Positions 24,015 through 32,063 of a stretch of DNA of 64,000 nt are shown here, in pieces (within the stretch, counting starts at the first letter, position 1; every line of letters starts with the position of its first letter). This DNA is from Lawsonibacter sp900766145 (GTDB lineage Bacteria; Bacillota; Clostridia; Oscillospirales; Oscillospiraceae): NCBI RefSeq assembly GCF_030372275.1, contig NZ_JAUDDJ010000008.1, one strand, 5' to 3'. A program made the position numbers and the translations under genes. The notes beneath the pieces were generated by a model. That model was not told the origin of the DNA and made no database searches. It saw nothing but the letters and a program-made list of their open reading frames with translations.

Positions 24015-24775
24015 TGGACCTGCTGGCTCAGGACCTGCAAGTCACCCTGGAGGGGAACCACATTCTCAAGGGGGTGACCCTGGAGGCCGGGGCGGGGAAG
24101 CTGGTGGGGGTCATCGGCCCCAACGGCAGCGGCAAAAGTACCCTTCTCAAATGCCTCTACCGTCAGCTGGCCCCCCAGGGGGGCGCTGTGTACCTCAATG
24201 GCCGGGACTTGGCCGAGGAAAACCGCCGGGAGAGCGCCAAAAATATCGGGGTTGTGGCTCAACATAACGACAAGGGCTTTGACTTTACCGTTCTTGACAT
24301 GGTGTTATTGGGCCGTTCTCCACATAAGAAGCCATTGGAACGGGACACGCAGCAGGACTACGCCATCGCCAAAGAGGCCCTGCGGGAGGTGGGGCTGGAG
24401 GAGCTGGCCCACCGCTCCATGGCCACCCTCTCCGGCGGGGAGCGGCAGCGGGTCATTCTGGCCCGTGCCCTGGCTCAGCAGACCCCTGTCCTCATTCTGG
24501 ACGAGCCCACCAACCACCTGGACGTGCAATATCAGCTCCAGCTCATGGAGCTGGTGATGGGACTGGGCCGCACGGTGGTGGCCGCCCTCCACGACCTGAA
24601 TCTGGCCGCCATGTACTGCCAGAAACTCTGTCTGCTGGATGGGGGACGGGTGGTGGCCCAGGGGACCCCAGAGGAGGTGCTTACCCCGGCGCGCATTGGG
24701 GCAGTATACGGCGTGGGGGCGGAGGTGGTGTCCGCTTCCGACGGACACATCCGAGTGCTGTTTTACCCCCGGTGA
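24014..24775 (+). CDS. btuD: cobalamin-type ABC transporter ATP-binding protein
   Basis: A 253-residue ATPase. Walker A GPNGSGKST is at residues 35-43, the signature LSGGERQRV near 138, Walker B VLILDEPTNHLD near 158, and the switch histidine in ALHDLN. The ATG at 24014 shares a base with the permease stop; GGAGGTG lies 7 bases upstream. A GTG one codon earlier is possible but sits closer than usual to the ribosome site. It completes the riboswitch-controlled BtuFCD operon. Confidence 0.93.
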   Translation: MDLLAQDLQVTLEGNHILKGVTLEAGAGKLVGVIGPNGSGKSTLLKCLYRQLAPQGGAVYLNGRDLAEENRRESAKNIGVVAQHNDKGFDFTVLDMVLLGRSPHKKPLERDTQQDYAIAKEALREVGLEELAHRSMATLSGGERQRVILARALAQQTPVLILDEPTNHLDVQYQLQLMELVMGLGRTVVAALHDLNLAAMYCQKLCLLDGGRVVAQGTPEEVLTPARIGAVYGVGAEVVSASDGHIRVLFYPR

Positions 24776-24789
24776 AGGGAAATTTCCCC

Positions 24790-24818
24790 TTGCCAGAACC
24801 GCCCCGTTGGGGTATGGT
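24790..24818 (+). promoter_or_regulatory. possible promoter of rmlB
   Basis: TTGCCA (24790-24795), 17 bases, TATGGT (24813-24818). It would give rmlB a leader of about 25 bases. No terminator is visible after btuD, so read-through is also possible. Confidence 0.45.
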
Positions 24819-24849
24819 TAGGGCAGGAAATGGCAAGGAGGGGAGCGGT

Positions 24850-25833
24850 ATGACACTGCTGGTCACCGGCGGAGCCGGATTCATCGGGAGCAACTTCATC
24901 TTCTATTGGATCAAAAACCACCCGGAGGACCGGGTGGTCTGCCTGGACAAGCTGACCTACGCAGGAAACCGGGCAACCCTGGCCCCGGTGCTGGAACACC
25001 CCAGCTTCCGCTTTGTGCGAGGGGATATTTGCGACCGGGAGGCGGTGGACCGTCTCTTTTGGGAGGAACATCCCCAGGCGGTCATCAACTTTGCCGCCGA
25101 GAGCCATGTGGACCGCTCTATCCAGGACCCGGGCGTCTTTTTAGAGGCAAATGTTCTGGGCACCCAGGTGCTGCTGGATGCCTGCCGGGCCCACGGCGGG
25201 GTGCGCTTTCATCAGGTGTCCACCGACGAGGTCTACGGCGATCTGCCCCTGGACCGCCCCGATCTGCTCTTTACCGAGAACAGCCCCCTGCGGCCCAGCA
25301 GCCCATACAGCGCTTCCAAGGCGGGGGCCGACCTGCTGGTCCTGGCCTACGGCCGCACCTACGGCCTGCCCGTAACGGTGAGCCGCTGCTCCAACAACTA
25401 CGGCCCCTACCAGCTCCCGGAGAAGCTTATTCCCCGGATGATCGTCCGGGCCCTGGCGGGCAAGACTCTGCCGGTGTATGGCGGAGGAGAGAATGTGCGG
25501 GACTGGCTCCACGTGGACGACCACTGCACTGCCCTGGATGCCATTCTCCAAAAGGGGAGAGCAGGTGAGGTCTACAACATCGGGGGCCGCAGTGAGCGCA
25601 CCAACCTGGAGATCGTAGGCCTCATCTGCCGCCGGCTGGAGGTGCCCCCGGAGCAGGTGGTCCATGTAGCCGACCGGAAGGGCCACGACAAGCGCTACGC
25701 CATCGACAGCGGCAAGCTTTCGCAGCAGTTGGGCTGGCGGCCCCAGATTCCATTTGAGGTGGGGATGGAGGATACCATTAACTGGTATCTGGACCACCGC
25801 TATTGGTGGGAGCCCCTGGCCGGAGAGGTCTGA
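24850..25833 (+). CDS. rmlB: dTDP-glucose 4,6-dehydratase
   Basis: A 327-residue extended short-chain dehydrogenase. GGAGFIGSN at residues 7-15 binds NAD; STDEVYGD carries the catalytic Thr/Asp/Glu set and SPYSASKAG the Tyr-x3-Lys pair; RCSNNYGPYQLPEKLIP is the RmlB signature. It converts dTDP-glucose to the 4-keto-6-deoxy sugar for rhamnose or other deoxysugars. No rmlA, rmlC or rmlD is near, so the pathway is completed elsewhere. GGAG lies before the ATG at 24850; the frame from 24772 overlaps btuD's end. Confidence 0.93.
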   Translation: MTLLVTGGAGFIGSNFIFYWIKNHPEDRVVCLDKLTYAGNRATLAPVLEHPSFRFVRGDICDREAVDRLFWEEHPQAVINFAAESHVDRSIQDPGVFLEANVLGTQVLLDACRAHGGVRFHQVSTDEVYGDLPLDRPDLLFTENSPLRPSSPYSASKAGADLLVLAYGRTYGLPVTVSRCSNNYGPYQLPEKLIPRMIVRALAGKTLPVYGGGENVRDWLHVDDHCTALDAILQKGRAGEVYNIGGRSERTNLEIVGLICRRLEVPPEQVVHVADRKGHDKRYAIDSGKLSQQLGWRPQIPFEVGMEDTINWYLDHRYWWEPLAGEV

Positions 25834-25863
25834 CGGGGGCTGGAAAAATTTCCACGCTCCGGC

Positions 25864-25892
25864 TTGACAAGGAACCTGTTTTGTGCTAAGTT
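25864..25892 (+). promoter_or_regulatory. promoter of the trpBA T-box transcript
   Basis: Perfect TTGACA (25864-25869), 17 bases, TAAGTT (25887-25892), directly before the T-box leader. Confidence 0.7.
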
Positions 25893-25899
25893 ATAGAAA

Positions 25900-26192
25900 A
25901 TTTAATCTACTAAACCGTTGAAGCGGAGATAACGGCAGGTATGCCTTTCCAGAGAGTCCGGGGTGCTGAGAGCCGGGCATGAAACAGCCTGTCAAATGGA
26001 CCGCTGAGGGTGCAGTCAAATGCGGGGAGACCCGCAGAGTATTCTGCAACGCGTGGGCATGCGTCAGTTGCCGGGGATATGGTTGTATCCCGCAAGGGCA
26101 TAGGGTTCTCCCTATGAAGCAAGGTGGCACCGCGGATAAGCTTTTTTATTCGTCCTTGACAGAAGGATTTTTCTGTCAAGGACGATTTTTTC
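25900..26192 (+). ncRNA. T-box leader, tryptophan type
   Basis: The conserved T-box AAGGTGGCACCGCGG is at 26121-26135. It is followed by a terminator with arms CGTCCTTGACAGAA/TTCTGTCAAGGACG and a T-run (26151-26192). Upstream, the Stem I region contains AGCGGAGATAACGG and a likely specifier TGG followed by A (25997-26000), matching tRNA-Trp. Downstream genes are trpB and trpA, which supports the Trp specificity. Uncharged tRNA-Trp would stabilise the antiterminator. The exact 5' end is estimated. Confidence 0.93.
26151..26192 (+). terminator. T-box terminator hairpin
   Basis: CGTCCTTGACAGAA pairs with TTCTGTCAAGGACG around GGATT, followed by TTTTTT. Its 5' arm lies right after the T-box motif. 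Confidence 0.9.
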
Positions 26193-26273
26193 TTCTCTGG
26201 CAGAGGGTCCAACCTGGAAGAAACACTCCCAAAGGGGACGGTTTTGTGCCGGAATGAGAAAGGAAGAGAAGCT

Positions 26274-27464
26274 ATGACAAATTCGAAGGGCCGCTTCGGT
26301 ATCCATGGGGGCCAGTACATTCCCGAAATCCTGATGAACGCGGTCAATGAGCTGGAGGAGGCCTACGAGCACTATAAAAACGACCCGGAATTTAACCGGG
26401 AACTGACAGAATTGCTCAACGACTACGCCGGACGGCCCTCCCGGCTGTACTACGCGGAAAAAATGACCCGGGACCTGGGGGGAGCCAAGATCTATCTCAA
26501 GCGGGAGGACCTGAACCACACCGGAGCCCATAAGATCAACAACGTGCTGGGTCAGGCCCTGCTGGCCAAGAAGATGGGCAAAAAGCGCCTCATCGCGGAG
26601 ACAGGAGCGGGTCAGCACGGAGTAGCCACCGCCACCGCCGCCGCCCTGATGGGTATAGAGTGCGTGGTGTTTATGGGGAAGGAGGACACGGTCCGCCAGG
26701 CCCTGAATGTGTACCGCATGCGCCTACTGGGGGCCACCGTGGTGCCCGTCACCTCCGGCACTGCCACCCTGAAGGATGCGGTGTCCGAGGCCATGGGGGA
26801 GTGGACCCGCCGCATTTCCGACACCCACTACTGCCTGGGCTCGGTGATGGGGCCCCACCCGTTCCCCACCATCGTGCGGGACTTCCAGGCCGTCATCTCC
26901 AAGGAGATCAAGGAGCAGATTCTGGCCAAGGAGGGGCGTCTGCCTGACGCCGTCATCGCCTGTGTGGGAGGCGGCTCCAACGCCATCGGCAGCTTTTATC
27001 ACTTTATTGACGACAAGCAGGTGGAGCTCATCGGCTGTGAGGCCGCAGGCCGGGGCATCGACACCTTCGAGACAGCGGCCACCGTCAACACCGGCCGCCT
27101 GGGCATCTTCCATGGCATGAAGTCCTACTTCTGCCAGGATGAGTACGGTCAGATTGCCCCCGTCTACTCCATCTCCGCCGGGCTGGACTACCCCGGTGTG
27201 GGTCCCGAGCACGCGTGGCTCCACGACATTGGCCGGGCACAGTACGTCCCCGTCACCGACGATGAGGCGGTCAACGCCTTCGAGTACCTGGCCCGCACGG
27301 AGGGCATCATTCCGGCTATCGAGTCGTCCCACGCGGTGGCCTACGCCATGAAGCTGGCCCCCACGCTGCCCAAGGACAAAATTCTGGTGGTCACCGTCTC
27401 GGGCCGGGGTGACAAGGACTGCGCCGCCATTGCCCGTTACAGAGGGGAGGATATCCATGAGTAA
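26274..27464 (+). CDS. trpB: tryptophan synthase beta subunit
   Basis: A 396-residue PLP enzyme joining indole and serine. The PLP lysine is Lys87 in HTGAHKINN, the same number as in E. coli, and GGGSNAIG binds the cofactor phosphate. ETGAGQHG and the KGREDL-type substrate loop (KREDLNHTG) are intact. It belongs to the standard TrpB1 type by length. AAGGAAGAGAAG precedes the ATG; the frame from 26244 has no ribosome site. trpA overlaps its last 8 bases. No trpE, D, C or F is nearby. Confidence 0.96.
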   Translation: MTNSKGRFGIHGGQYIPEILMNAVNELEEAYEHYKNDPEFNRELTELLNDYAGRPSRLYYAEKMTRDLGGAKIYLKREDLNHTGAHKINNVLGQALLAKKMGKKRLIAETGAGQHGVATATAAALMGIECVVFMGKEDTVRQALNVYRMRLLGATVVPVTSGTATLKDAVSEAMGEWTRRISDTHYCLGSVMGPHPFPTIVRDFQAVISKEIKEQILAKEGRLPDAVIACVGGGSNAIGSFYHFIDDKQVELIGCEAAGRGIDTFETAATVNTGRLGIFHGMKSYFCQDEYGQIAPVYSISAGLDYPGVGPEHAWLHDIGRAQYVPVTDDEAVNAFEYLARTEGIIPAIESSHAVAYAMKLAPTLPKDKILVVTVSGRGDKDCAAIARYRGEDIHE

Positions 27465-28266
27465 CATCAAAACTGCCTTTGACCATGGCAAAGCATTGAT
27501 TGCCTTTTTGACTTGCGGCGACCCCGATCTGGAGACTACCGCCGCTGCCGTCCGGGCTGCCGCCGCCAACGGGGCAAATCTTATTGAGCTGGGCATCCCT
27601 TTCTCCGACCCCACCGCCGAGGGGCCTGTCATTCAGGAGGCCAACCTACGGGCCCTGAAGGGGGGCTTCACCACCGACAAGATCTTCCATCTAGTGGAGG
27701 AGCTGCGGAAAGACGTGACTATCCCGCTGGTGTTCATGACCTACGCCAACGTGGTCTTCTCCTATGGGATTGACCGCTTCCTGGAGCGGGCCGCCCAGGT
27801 GGGGGTGGACGGGCTCATCCTGCCCGACGTGCCTTATGAGGAGAAGGAGGAGTTTGCCGCCCCCTGCCGCACCCACGGTCTGGACTTTATTTCCCTCATC
27901 GCACCCACCTCCCAGCAGCGCACCGCCGCCATCGCCAGGGAAGCAGAGGGATTTCTCTGCCTTGCCGCTCAAATGGATGCGGCCCAGCCTCAGGCCGACC
28001 TGATCTCCGGTCTGCGCGCCATGGTCCAAGGGGTGCGTGAAAACACCCAGGTGCCCTGCGTGGCAGATTGTGAGTTCACCACACCGGAGCAGGCCGGGCA
28101 GATGGCCGGGATCGCCGATGGGGTAACGGTGGGTTCGGCTCTTGTCAAGCTGCTGGAGCAGTACGGTGCCCAGGCCCCGGAGCACATCGGCGCGTATGTG
28201 AAATCCATGAAAGAAGCCCTTTCAGGATCTGGTTCTTCCGTTGCACTCGGCAACGGAGAATGGTAG
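27457..28266 (+). CDS. trpA: tryptophan synthase alpha-subunit-like protein with altered active site
   Basis: A 269-residue TIM-barrel protein aligned end to end with TrpA. Glu44 (E. coli Glu49) is kept in IELGIPFSDP. The catalytic Asp60 is replaced by Glu55 (TAEGP). Tyr175 is Cys168; the loop-6 GVTG motif is DAAQ (174-177); the phosphate-binding GFGI is DCEF (204-207); the later GS of the phosphate site is retained (VGSALV). No frameshift explains these changes. The fold and position say TrpA, but cleavage of indole-glycerol phosphate is doubtful. It may act mainly as a TrpB partner, or on another substrate. Start overlaps trpB; RBS GAGGGGAGG. Confidence 0.82.
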   Translation: MSNIKTAFDHGKALIAFLTCGDPDLETTAAAVRAAAANGANLIELGIPFSDPTAEGPVIQEANLRALKGGFTTDKIFHLVEELRKDVTIPLVFMTYANVVFSYGIDRFLERAAQVGVDGLILPDVPYEEKEEFAAPCRTHGLDFISLIAPTSQQRTAAIAREAEGFLCLAAQMDAAQPQADLISGLRAMVQGVRENTQVPCVADCEFTTPEQAGQMAGIADGVTVGSALVKLLEQYGAQAPEHIGAYVKSMKEALSGSGSSVALGNGEW

Positions 28267-28269
28267 AAT
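28241..28269 (+). promoter_or_regulatory. promoter of the SDR gene inside the trpA 3' end
   Basis: TTGCAC (28241-28246), 17 bases, TAGAAT (28264-28269). The first three bases of the -10 are the trpA stop codon TAG. Confidence 0.7.
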
Positions 28270-28330
28270 AGAAGAGAAGACCGGCGGGAATCGCCGTCTC
28301 AATTTCAAAATGAGAGGATGAGCTGTACCC

Positions 28331-29095
28331 ATGGACCGTTTGAAGGATAAAGTAGTCATTTTGTCGGGAGGCAACTCCGGCATCGGCGCCTGTGCGGCCA
28401 AGCTGTTTGCCGCGGAGGGAGCCAAGGTGGTCATTTCCGCCCGGCGTGTCGAGGCACTGGAGGCGGTGGCCCAAGAGATCCGCCAAGCGGGGGGAGAGGT
28501 GCTGGCCATCCCCTGTGATATCTCCAAGTCGGAGCAGTGTGCCGCTGTGGTAGCCAAGACGGTGGAGACCTTCGGTACGGTGGACGTGCTGGTGAACAAC
28601 GCCGGTGTGTTGGACAGCGGCCTGGACGCCATTGAGAAGATCAGCGACGAGACCATCGACCGCCTGGTGGACACCAACACCAAGGGCACCCTCTACCTCA
28701 CCCGGGAGGCCGCCAAGGTACTCATGGCCAAGAAGCGCGGCTCCATCGTCAACGTGGCCAGCGTGGCGGGCTACTGCGGAAACGGCGGTGCGGCCTATGT
28801 AGCCAGCAAGGCGGCCATCATCGGACTGACCAAGAACATCGCCATGCGGGGCGCTGCCGTCAACGTACGGTGCAACGCAGTGTGCCCCGGCACGGTGGTC
28901 ACTCCCATGACGGCCGGTCTCAACCCCGCCAACCTGGACCCCGATATGATGGGGGCCATGGCCAAGCACGCCGACCTCACCCTGCCTGTGTGCCAGCCGG
29001 ACGACGTGGCCAATCTGCTGCTGTTTTTGGCCAGCGACGAGTCCAAGGCAGTGACCGGCCAGGTGCTGGTCATTGACTACGGCGCCAATCTGTAA
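28331..29095 (+). CDS. short-chain dehydrogenase/reductase
   Basis: A 254-residue classical SDR. The cofactor motif is SGGNSGIG (residues 12-19; the usual first T is S), NNAG follows, and the catalytic set is Ser144, Tyr156 and Lys160 (YVASK). ARR after the second beta strand suggests NADP; that is an inference. The C-terminal GQVLVIDYGANL resembles sugar-alcohol and 3-oxoacyl reductases. The substrate is unknown. Although it follows trpA closely, it has its own promoter and terminator. Confidence 0.92.
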   Translation: MDRLKDKVVILSGGNSGIGACAAKLFAAEGAKVVISARRVEALEAVAQEIRQAGGEVLAIPCDISKSEQCAAVVAKTVETFGTVDVLVNNAGVLDSGLDAIEKISDETIDRLVDTNTKGTLYLTREAAKVLMAKKRGSIVNVASVAGYCGNGGAAYVASKAAIIGLTKNIAMRGAAVNVRCNAVCPGTVVTPMTAGLNPANLDPDMMGAMAKHADLTLPVCQPDDVANLLLFLASDESKAVTGQVLVIDYGANL

Positions 29096-29112
29096 CCTCG
29101 CGTTTCTTTCTG

Positions 29113-29145
29113 CGGACCTGCCCCCGGGGGCAGGTCCGTTTTTTT
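29113..29145 (+). terminator. terminator after the SDR gene
   Basis: CGGACCTGCCCCC pairs perfectly with GGGGGCAGGTCCG, followed by T7. Confidence 0.9.
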
Positions 29146-29151
29146 GTTCGA

Positions 29152-29194
29152 TAAAAAGCAGGGCGGGAACACACCGATATGTTCCCGCCCTGCT
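29152..29194 (-). terminator. terminator of the Ntn-hydrolase-like gene
   Basis: On the minus strand AGCAGGGCGGGAACA pairs with its complement (15-base arms), followed by TTTTTAT. Confidence 0.88.
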
Positions 29195-29215
29195 GGACAC
29201 CTTATGAGAGATTGT

Positions 29216-29929
29216 CTACGCGTGCAGTTCCTTATGCTGGATCCAAAACGCCTTGTCAGGCTTTATGACCAGTATGTCGATGGGACCGCCCACCGTCTCC
29301 ACCACATTGGAGTAGTGCATGGTCTTGATGGTGATGTCTACCGCATATTGGGCAAAGTCAATGGCATCCTGAAGGGTAAACAGACCCCAGGGGACTTTGG
29401 TGTCGCCCAGAGAGATCTCCCGGCCTGACTTGTCCCGCATGTACGTCTTCTGCATGATCTTGGAGAGAGTCTGGGTCTCGCCGTCCCACTTTGCCCCTTG
29501 GGATGTGGTATCCACGGTAGCAATCTGCTTGCGAAGTACATTCAGATGGTACACACGCTGAGTTTTCACATGGTCCTCCACGTGATACCCCGCCACGATA
29601 AAATTTGTGTCCGGAACGGTGGGCATAGTCTGGAAGTAGTCGATCAGCATCTTGGGAACCTGGCAAACGTCAGTGGTCTCCGTCATATTTTCCCGGATAA
29701 ACGCCTCAATATAGCCGGTAATGGGCGTGCCGGCAATGGAGGCATTGCCGCAGGTGGAGATCCCGATCTGATTGGGACACAGGAATGTCTTGTCCGTGGT
29801 GTCTGTGGTATGGGTCCCAAACTTCACGGTGGTGAGGTCTCCTTTTTTTACGGTCTGGGTGTAGGTCGTTCTGCTGTCACTGGCAAGTACGATTCCTTCT
29901 TTTACGTGTACTGCAATGATGAATGACAT
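29216..29929 (-). CDS. proteasome-like Ntn-hydrolase-fold protein
   Basis: A 237-residue protein starting MSFIIAVHVKEGIVLASDSR, the pattern of proteasome and HslV subunits (strand, turn, DSRTT), and ending with GGPIDILVIKP, like the last strands of that fold. Unlike a processed proteasome beta subunit it has no obvious propeptide and no N-terminal threonine after Met; Ser2 could be the nucleophile if Met is removed, which is speculative. The ATG at 29929 has AGGAGGT upstream, so the longer frame to 30103 is rejected. No HslU-type ATPase is nearby and the gene stands alone. Function unknown. Confidence 0.65.
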   Translation of the reverse strand: MSFIIAVHVKEGIVLASDSRTTYTQTVKKGDLTTVKFGTHTTDTTDKTFLCPNQIGISTCGNASIAGTPITGYIEAFIRENMTETTDVCQVPKMLIDYFQTMPTVPDTNFIVAGYHVEDHVKTQRVYHLNVLRKQIATVDTTSQGAKWDGETQTLSKIMQKTYMRDKSGREISLGDTKVPWGLFTLQDAIDFAQYAVDITIKTMHYSNVVETVGGPIDILVIKPDKAFWIQHKELHA

Positions 29930-30225
29930 AAGTATACCTCCTGTTGTAAGGCAATTATAGCGCAAAAATCGGAAAAAATCGACCCAAAGTTTCTGCCATG
30001 GAACCAAGCATACAAGCTTCAGTTCGTGGGGACTAAAATCCCAGGCTTGCCCGGGACCGGAGCAAATGGTATGATATCCATGCCGGCACTGCCGGAACAT
30101 CAAGTAAGGAGATATGCTGTTTGAAACGAAACAACACCTTGGAGATTGTTCTCTGACCGGGAGGCCGGAGCAGACTCCGTATGCCTCCCCAGATTGGCAA
30201 AACCATTATTCAGGAGGAGACAATC
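29930..30225. other. gap between the Ntn-like gene and the acetyltransferase gene
   Basis: 296 bases between divergent genes. It holds the acetyltransferase promoter (30047-30075), a weak minus-strand TATAAT (29959-29954) for the Ntn-like gene, and a leader of about 140 bases with a possible stem around GGGAGGC/GCCTCCC (30161-30190). No known riboswitch is recognised. Confidence 0.55.
30047..30075 (+). promoter_or_regulatory. promoter of the GNAT gene
   Basis: TTGCCC (30047-30052), 17 bases, TATGAT (30070-30075). Confidence 0.58.
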
Positions 30226-30852
30226 ATGAATCAAAAGCAAATCATCATCCGTACAGAGACCCCCGCAGATTACGCTGCTGTAGAGCATCTGACCCGGGAG
30301 GCCTTTTGGAATGTGTACCGTCCCGGCTGCCTGGAGCACTATGTGGTCCACGTGCTTCGCAATGATCCCGCCTTTGTTCCCCAGCTGGACCTGGTTATGG
30401 AGCAGGAGGGGGAGCTCATCGGCCATGTGATGTATATGCGTGCTGCCATCACAGCTGACGATGGCCGGGAAATTCCCATGATGACCTTCGGCCCCATCAG
30501 CATCCGCCCGGACCTGCAGCGGCAAGGGTTGGGCAAATATCTGCTGGATTATTCCATGGAGAAGGCCAAAGAATTGGGTGCCGGAGTGCTGTGCATCGAA
30601 GGGAATCTGGATTTCTACGGCAAATCCGGATTTGTCTTGGCCGGAACCCGTGGAATCCGCTACCACGGTGAGCCGGAGCAGGAACTGGTGCCGTATTTCC
30701 TGCTCAAAGAGCTTCGTCCGGGGTTTCTGGACGGTGTCACCGGGGTTTATCACACACCCCAAGGGTACTATGTGGACGAGGCGGCAGCGGAGGTCTTTGA
30801 TCAAAGCTTTCCGCCTAAGGAAAAATTGAAACTGCCCGGACAGCTGTTTTAA
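30226..30852 (+). CDS. GNAT-family N-acetyltransferase
   Basis: A 208-residue acyl-CoA N-acyltransferase. The acetyl-CoA loop QRQGLGKYLLDYS begins near residue 98 after ISIRPDLQ, and GFVLAGTRGIRYH follows the FYGKSGF motif typical of this subgroup of single-domain GNATs. The substrate cannot be read. AGGAGGAG precedes the ATG by about 6 bases. A short frame beginning at 30114 in the leader lacks a properly spaced ribosome site. Confidence 0.88.
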   Translation: MNQKQIIIRTETPADYAAVEHLTREAFWNVYRPGCLEHYVVHVLRNDPAFVPQLDLVMEQEGELIGHVMYMRAAITADDGREIPMMTFGPISIRPDLQRQGLGKYLLDYSMEKAKELGAGVLCIEGNLDFYGKSGFVLAGTRGIRYHGEPEQELVPYFLLKELRPGFLDGVTGVYHTPQGYYVDEAAAEVFDQSFPPKEKLKLPGQLF

Positions 30853-30988
30853 CCCCGGGACAAAACAAACGGGTTCCGGAACGCCCCTGGATCCATCCTT
30901 TGCAAACCAGCCGTCCAAGCTGGCCACAGTCCAAGGACCGGGTAAGATAGAATACGGTGTATCCGGTTATACAAGGGGAATCAGAATA

Positions 30989-31918
30989 ATGAATGGATAT
31001 GTTGTAGTCAGTATCGTGCTGTTCATTTTGCTGGCGGCGGTCCTTTTGCAGCTGCGGCACGCCCAAAGTGCCGTCAAACGGCTGGACGAGATGCTCACCA
31101 ACGCCATGGAGGGCAATCAAGAAAAGCCGGTTGCAGGCGAGAGTACACCGCTGGAGAAGCGTTTACGGGAGTATCTGGACTGCAATGACCGAACCGTCCG
31201 GACAGCCCAGGACCAGAAGGAGCAGATGGGCGCCCTGGTTTCCGATATGATCCACCAGATCCAGCCCCCTGTCACTCAGCTCCAGCAGTACGCCAAAACC
31301 CTCTCCAAGCAGCCCCTCACCTTCCAGGAGAAGGAGTGCGTCCGAGGCATGGAGGGCCAAGCGAACAAGCTGCAGGCACTGATGGAGTCCATGGACAAGA
31401 TCATCCGGCTGGAGACCGGGGAAATCACCCTGCGTACGCAGGTGGATGAGCTGGCCCCTATGGTGGCCCGGGCGGCGGCCCAGTACGCCCCCAAGGCCTG
31501 GGACAAGGAGGTCTCCCTTACCGTAGGCCAGGGAGGAGGGCAGGCGGTTTTTGACGCCAAGTGGACGGAGGAGGCCCTGTGCAGCCTGCTGGACAACGCG
31601 GTGAAGTATACCTCGCCCGGCGGTTCCGTGCGGGTGGAAATCCAAAATGACGAGCTTTTTTCCGCCATCCAGGTCTCCGACACCGGGCCGGGCATCCTTG
31701 AATCGGATCAGGAGAAGATTTTTGACCGCTTCTACCGCGCCTCCGGTGCGTCCCAGCAGGAGGGTGCGGGCATCGGGCTCTACCTGACGAACCAGATCGT
31801 ACAGCGCCAGGGAGGCCATATGAAGGTGGAGAGCGTGCTGGGAAAAGGAAGCACCTTCTGGATGTATCTGCCCCGGGAAAAGAAGAAAAAGCCCGTCAAA
31901 TATAAAAAGTCAATATAA
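30989..31918 (+). CDS. orphan sensor histidine kinase
   Basis: A 309-residue kinase. One membrane helix (about residues 5-22) is followed by a short linker and no extracellular domain. The H-box is SDMIHQIQPPVT with His89, close to the SDISHQLKTPL of VanS-type kinases. ATPase boxes follow in order: LLDNAVKYTSPG (N), DTGPGI (G1), IFDRFYRA (F) and GAGIGLYLTNQIV (G2). No response regulator is adjacent, which is unusual for this class. It is followed by a terminator and then by the FHA/PP2C/kinase cluster. The lack of a sensing domain suggests it detects membrane state or a partner protein. Confidence 0.9.
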   Translation: MNGYVVVSIVLFILLAAVLLQLRHAQSAVKRLDEMLTNAMEGNQEKPVAGESTPLEKRLREYLDCNDRTVRTAQDQKEQMGALVSDMIHQIQPPVTQLQQYAKTLSKQPLTFQEKECVRGMEGQANKLQALMESMDKIIRLETGEITLRTQVDELAPMVARAAAQYAPKAWDKEVSLTVGQGGGQAVFDAKWTEEALCSLLDNAVKYTSPGGSVRVEIQNDELFSAIQVSDTGPGILESDQEKIFDRFYRASGASQQEGAGIGLYLTNQIVQRQGGHMKVESVLGKGSTFWMYLPREKKKKPVKYKKSI

Positions 31919-31928
31919 TTTCAAGGTT

Positions 31929-31967
31929 AAGCCGCCGTCTCTGCTGCGCAGAGGCGGCGGCTTTTTA
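31929..31967 (+). terminator. terminator after the histidine kinase
   Basis: AAGCCGCCGTCTCTG pairs with CGCAGAGGCGGCGGCTT with small internal defects, followed by TTTTT. Confidence 0.82.
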
Positions 31968-32063
31968 TGCCCGCGGAGCGCTGGAAACCACTTGGACGGC
32001 GGAGGGGAGGGGCTGTGATACCATACCCACGACAAGACAACCGGAGAGAGGATGTGGAACGCT

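Noticed and set aside
27900..28090. Frameshift as cause of the odd TrpA motifs
   Set aside because: Other frames in this stretch do not restore the GVTG or GFGI motifs, and codon use stays normal, so the changes look like true substitutions.
30114..30365. Leader peptide before the GNAT gene
   Set aside because: AAGGAG is only about 2 bases from the ATG, and the frame runs deep into the acetyltransferase gene in another frame.
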